This document shows positions 60,190-64,000 of a DNA stretch of 64,000 bases, piece after piece. A program made the translations under genes and the position numbers. How positions within the stretch are numbered: the stretch's first letter is position 1; each line of letters begins with the position of its first letter. The notes under the pieces were generated by a model that saw nothing but the letters and a program-made list of their open reading frames with translations, searched no databases and had not been told where the DNA came from. This DNA is from Candidatus Latescibacterota bacterium (GTDB lineage: Bacteria; Latescibacterota; UBA2968), in contig JAJEHL010000005.1 of NCBI GenBank assembly GCA_022823725.1, forward strand, positions 42,648 to 106,647, in the 5' to 3' direction.

Positions 60190-63100
60190 ATGCGCGATAT
60201 AGATACGACCATCCGCAAATTGATGTCAGAGCGCATTTTGCTGCTCGATGGGGCGATGGCGACGATGCTTCAGGCTTATGACCTGGACGAGCAGGCGTTT
60301 CGAGGCGATGGCTTTGCCGATCATTCCGTTGATGTGAAGGGGTGTAGCGATCTTTTGTGCCTGACGCAGCCACATTTGATCGCGGATATTCATCGGCGAT
60401 TTTTGGATGCCGGAGCAGATATTATCGAGACGAATACGTTTAATGCCACACCGATTTCAATGGCGGAGTATCTGCTTCAGGATCGGGTTTACGATCTCAA
60501 TGTGGCAGCCGCTCGCGTTGCGCGAGAAGTAGCGGATGAGGTAACAAGACAAAATCCGAACAAGCCGCGATTTGTTGCGGGTGCTCTGGGACCAACGAGT
60601 TGTACGCTTTCGCTCTCGCCCAATGTGAATGACCCGGCTTTTCGCACGCACACCTTTGAAGATGTGGTCAAGGGGTATTACGCGCAGGTCGAGGGTTTGA
60701 TGGCAGGGGGAGTGGATATAATCCTGGTGGAGACGGTGTTTGATACACTCACGGCAAAAGCCGCGCTTTTTGCCGTGTCGCGTTATTTTTCGGATTACGG
60801 TATGAAAGTGCCCGTGATGATCTCTGGCACAGTGGCCGATCAAAGTGGACGCACATTGTCCGGACAGACGATAGAGGCATTCTGGTTGTCGGTGGCGCAC
60901 GCACAGCCCTTGAGCGTGGGGATTAACTGCGCTCTCGGTGCGCGGGAAATGCGGCCTTATGTGGAGGCTTTGTCGCATTTTGCACCGGCATTTATGAGTT
61001 GTTATCCCAATGCGGGCTTGCCCAATGAGTTTGGGGAATACGACGATTCTCCGGGTCACATGTCGGGTGTTTTGGGCGATTTTGCCGCGCAGGGTTGGCT
61101 CAATATCGTGGGCGGATGCTGTGGCACTACGCCCGAATATATTGCTGCGATTGCCGAGGCTGTATCCGATAAGGCACCGAGAAAAATTCCCGAGCGTTCT
61201 TCTGTGTCGCGCTTTAGCGGTTTGGAGCCGATGATTATCTATCCGGATTCCAATTTTATTATGATTGGCGAGCGCACCAATGTAACGGGGTCGCGACGTT
61301 TTGCGCGATTGATCAAAACGGGTGATTACGCGGCGGCACTGGCAGTTGCGCGAGAGCAGGTGGTCGGTGGCGCGAATATGATCGATGTCAATATGGACGA
61401 GGGGTTGCTCGATTCAAAAGACGCTATGGCGACGTTTTTAAAGCTGATCGCGGGCGAACCCGATATTGCGCGCGTGCCAATTGTGATTGATAGTTCCGAT
61501 TTTGAGGTGATTGAGGCCGGGTTAAAATGCGTACAGGGCAAGGCGATTGTCAATTCTATCAGTTTGAAAGAGGGCGAGGCAGTTTTTAAGTCGCAGGCAG
61601 AGACCGTATTGCGCTATGGTGCTGCGGTTGTGGTGATGGCGTTTGATGAGAAGGGGCAGGCGACGTCGATTGAAGATAAGGTGCGGATTTGCCAGCGCGC
61701 ATATCGCATTTTGACAGAAGATGTGGGGATGGATGCATCGGATATTATTTTTGATCCGAATATTCTGACTGTTGCAACGGGTATTGAGGAGCACAACGAT
61801 TATGCGGTCAATTTTATCGAGGCAGTGAAGCAGGTCAAAGATCTGTGCCCGGGCGCGAAAACGAGCGGTGGCGTGAGCAATATTTCATTCTCTTTTCGGG
61901 GCAATGATTATGTGCGGGAGGCGATTCACGCGGCTTTTTTGTATCACGCGATTCAAGCCGGTCTGGATATGGGCATTGTCAATGCCGGGCAGTTGATGGT
62001 GTATGAGGAGATCCCCAAAAATTTGCGCGTGCTGATTGAAGATGTGTTGTTCAACAGGCGAGAAGATGCGACGGAACGGCTGGTGGATTTTGCCGAGTCA
62101 GTGCAGTCAGAGGGCAAGAGCCGTGAAAAAGACGATGCCTGGCGGCAGGGGGCGGTTGAAGATCGCTTGAAACACGCGCTGTTGCACGGGCAGTCAGAGC
62201 ATTTGGAAGAGGATTTGGAGGAGGCACTTGGCAGGTACAAACCGCTGGAGATGATCGAAGGTCCATTGATGGATGGGATGAATGTGGTGGGCGATTTGTT
62301 TGGTGCAGGCAAAATGTTTTTGCCCCAGGTGGTCAAAACAGCGCGCGTGATGAAGCAGGCGGTGGCGTATCTCGAACCTTTGATGGAAGATGTGAAGGCA
62401 GGCGGTAGAGCACGGGGCAAGGTTCTGATGGCGACGGTGAAGGGGGATGTCCACGATATTGGCAAGAATATTGTGGGCGTGGTTTTGGGGTGCAATAATT
62501 ACGAGGTGATCGATTTGGGTGTGATGGTGCCCGCGGATCGCATTTTGAGAGTTGCGCGAGAGAAAGAGGTCGATATCATCGGGCTGAGCGGTTTGATTAC
62601 GCCGTCGCTCAACGAGATGGTCCATGTTGCTGGAGAGATGCAGCGCGAGGAATTTGACGTGCCCCTTTTAATTGGGGGAGCGACCACGAGCCGCAAGCAT
62701 ACGGCGGTGAAAATTGCGCCAGTTTACGAATACGCAACCGTGCATGTGAAGGATGCTTCGCGCGCAACAGGCGTGGTGGGTACGCTGTTGAACGCAGAGC
62801 AGCGCGATGAGTATGTGCGGGCAAATCGCGAGTCACAGCAGCGGGCACTGGCGGAGTTTAATATTTCTCAAAGGCCGTTTATTTCGTACTCAGATGCACT
62901 GGCGCGTCGCCAGACATTTGATTGGACACAGATTGATATTCCAAAGCCCAGATTTACGGGGATAAAGGCTTTGCGCGATTTCCCAATTTCCCAACTGGTC
63001 GAGTTTATCGACTGGGGACCGTTTTTCCATGCATGGGAGTTGCGGGGCAGTTATCCAAAGATATTGAATGATCCGCACAAGGGAGCAGAGGCGCGCAAAT

Positions 63101-63846
63101 TGTTCGACGATGCACAGGCGATGCTTCAGGCGATCGTCGATGAGGGATGGCTCAAGGCACAGGCTGTGTACGGATTTTTCTCTGCAAATGCCGATGGTGA
63201 TGACATTGTCGTGTTTGAAGATGAGTGCAGAGATACCGAACGGGCGCGATTGCCGATGTTGCGCCAGCAGCAGGAGAAGCGCGCGCGGGGACCGTATTTT
63301 TCACTAACTGATTTTGTTGCGCCTGTTGGATATGCGGATTATATCGGGGCATTTGCCGTGACCGCGGGGTTGGGCGTTGATGCGAAAGCCGCGGCGTTTA
63401 AGGATGCGCTGGACGATTACAATGCCATTTTGCTCCAGGCTGTGGCGGACCGCCTGGCTGAGGCATTTGCCGAGTGTTTGCACGCAAAGGCGCGGAGAGA
63501 TTGGGGCTATGGTCTGGATGAGGCGTTGAGCAATGAAGATTTGATCAGGGAACGATATCGCGGTATTCGCCCTGCGCCCGGTTATCCCGCTTGCCCGGAT
63601 CACACGGAGAAGCAGACTTTGTTCGATTTGCTCGGGGTTGAGCGAGAGGTGGATATTCGGTTGACGGAAAATTTTGCGATGTCCCCAGCGGCTTCGGTCA
63701 GTGGGTGGTATTTCGCACATCCCGATGCGCGCTATTTTGCCGTGGGCAAGATCGATGCCGATCAAGTGGCCGATTACGCACGCCGGAAGGGAATGCATAA
63801 GGCGGAGATGGAGCGCTGGCTGGTGCCGAATTTGGGATATAAGTAG
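60190..63846 (+). CDS. metH: Cobalamin-dependent methionine synthase
   Basis: 1218 residues, full length. Order: homocysteine-binding barrel with the zinc ligands Cys247 (GINCALG) and Cys310-Cys311 (GGCCGTT); pterin-binding domain ([17 protein letters not shown]); cobalamin-binding cap and Rossmann domain with DVHDIGKN, where His755 is the cobalt ligand; and the C-terminal SAM-binding reactivation domain ending in [15 protein letters not shown]. The Cys and His numbering is almost identical to the E. coli enzyme. The ATG 60190 is preceded by AAGAGAAAG; the frame is open to 60118, but that extension is not family-like. No cobalamin or SAM riboswitch was recognised in the 122-bp leader. Confidence 0.97.
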   Translation: MRDIDTTIRKLMSERILLLDGAMATMLQAYDLDEQAFRGDGFADHSVDVKGCSDLLCLTQPHLIADIHRRFLDAGADIIETNTFNATPISMAEYLLQDRVYDLNVAAARVAREVADEVTRQNPNKPRFVAGALGPTSCTLSLSPNVNDPAFRTHTFEDVVKGYYAQVEGLMAGGVDIILVETVFDTLTAKAALFAVSRYFSDYGMKVPVMISGTVADQSGRTLSGQTIEAFWLSVAHAQPLSVGINCALGAREMRPYVEALSHFAPAFMSCYPNAGLPNEFGEYDDSPGHMSGVLGDFAAQGWLNIVGGCCGTTPEYIAAIAEAVSDKAPRKIPERSSVSRFSGLEPMIIYPDSNFIMIGERTNVTGSRRFARLIKTGDYAAALAVAREQVVGGANMIDVNMDEGLLDSKDAMATFLKLIAGEPDIARVPIVIDSSDFEVIEAGLKCVQGKAIVNSISLKEGEAVFKSQAETVLRYGAAVVVMAFDEKGQATSIEDKVRICQRAYRILTEDVGMDASDIIFDPNILTVATGIEEHNDYAVNFIEAVKQVKDLCPGAKTSGGVSNISFSFRGNDYVREAIHAAFLYHAIQAGLDMGIVNAGQLMVYEEIPKNLRVLIEDVLFNRREDATERLVDFAESVQSEGKSREKDDAWRQGAVEDRLKHALLHGQSEHLEEDLEEALGRYKPLEMIEGPLMDGMNVVGDLFGAGKMFLPQVVKTARVMKQAVAYLEPLMEDVKAGGRARGKVLMATVKGDVHDIGKNIVGVVLGCNNYEVIDLGVMVPADRILRVAREKEVDIIGLSGLITPSLNEMVHVAGEMQREEFDVPLLIGGATTSRKHTAVKIAPVYEYATVHVKDASRATGVVGTLLNAEQRDEYVRANRESQQRALAEFNISQRPFISYSDALARRQTFDWTQIDIPKPRFTGIKALRDFPISQLVEFIDWGPFFHAWELRGSYPKILNDPHKGAEARKLFDDAQAMLQAIVDEGWLKAQAVYGFFSANADGDDIVVFEDECRDTERARLPMLRQQQEKRARGPYFSLTDFVAPVGYADYIGAFAVTAGLGVDAKAAAFKDALDDYNAILLQAVADRLAEAFAECLHAKARRDWGYGLDEALSNEDLIRERYRGIRPAPGYPACPDHTEKQTLFDLLGVEREVDIRLTENFAMSPAASVSGWYFAHPDARYFAVGKIDADQVADYARRKGMHKAEMERWLVPNLGYK

Positions 63847-63871
63847 TATCCGCAGATGGACGCAGATGGAC
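63847..63871 (+). repeat. Dispersed intergenic repeat (CGCAGATG-type), copy 4
   Basis: TATCCGCAGATGGACGCAGA is followed by TGGAC, directly after the metH stop, nearly identical to the repeat at 3193. The remaining ~130 bases to the window end show no gene or clear signal. Confidence 0.65.
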
Positions 63872-64000
63872 AGGTATAAGAAAGTCAAGTGCTAAAAGTG
63901 CCAAAAACGAGAGACGAGCGGTTAATCCTGCCAGTTATGTCTCAGGGCTTTACACAGGTATGTCATCGAGGGTCACTGCCCTTAAATTGCTTCATTCAAG

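Overview
The window reads as chromosomal DNA of an uncultured heterotrophic bacterium. GC content is moderate, coding density is high, and start codons mostly sit behind AGGAGG-like ribosome binding sites. The gene mix is several Gfo/Idh/MocA dehydrogenases, sulfatases, a PhyH dioxygenase, a DUF6785-type membrane protein, a DUF5916 outer-membrane protein and a secreted dockerin protein. That mix resembles genomes from the Poribacteria/Latescibacterota and related marine FCB/PVC-like lineages. This is inference from gene content; there is no rRNA here to settle it.

Layout. 1-4.6 kb: the 3' end of mreC, an old-yellow-enzyme oxidoreductase, a 2-hydroxyacid dehydrogenase, and asd controlled by a lysine riboswitch with an intrinsic terminator. 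4.7-9.6 kb: a sulfatase-fold hydrolase with Thr at the nucleophile position, a GlaH/CsiD-type glutarate hydroxylase, and a secreted beta-helix/dockerin protein. 9.8-13.1 kb: hsp20 and clpB behind a near-perfect sigma-54 promoter, separated by an internal terminator. 13.2-19.0 kb: a Gfo/Idh protein, a penicillin-acylase-family amidase and a DUF5916 protein. 19.2-25.5 kb: a tightly overlapping five-gene minus-strand operon (ExbB-like, ExbD-like, TonB-like architecture, TPR and PEGA proteins). It looks like a proton-driven envelope machine I cannot match to a named system and is the best candidate for something undescribed.

25.6-34.9 kb: a catabolic neighbourhood (bicupin, SelA-like PLP enzyme with an extra C-terminal domain, two Gfo/Idh proteins, GNAT, a canonical C-x-P-S-R sulfatase, DUF6785-type membrane protein, PhyH-like enzyme with H-x-G in place of H-x-D). 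35.0-36.9 kb: a lower-GC restriction-modification pair (NotI-like nuclease and D12-class adenine methylase), probably acquired. 36.9-42.1 kb: a PaoABC-like Tat-exported molybdenum hydroxylase with an added 51-residue membrane peptide, a cytochrome b and a helical protein. 42.2-45.6 kb: PhnX, an iron-type alcohol dehydrogenase that may be a phosphonoacetaldehyde reductase, and a second Thr-type sulfatase-fold protein.

45.8-53.4 kb: rhodanese, an RsmC-like methyltransferase, a cytoplasmic CoxMSL-type molybdenum hydroxylase, a small outer-membrane-like protein, a 32-residue Arg/Lys-rich peptide, a monothiol glutaredoxin-like protein and a family 5 uracil-DNA glycosylase. 53.5-64 kb is largely housekeeping: hpt, a possible structured RNA with its own promoter, mutL, miaA, tRNA-Gly(CCC), an unknown protein, an MFS transporter, a TauE/SafE permease and full-length metH. 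A dispersed short repeat built on CGCAGATGAACGCAGATG occurs in several intergenic gaps, and a heptanucleotide repeat runs into the 3' end of hpt.
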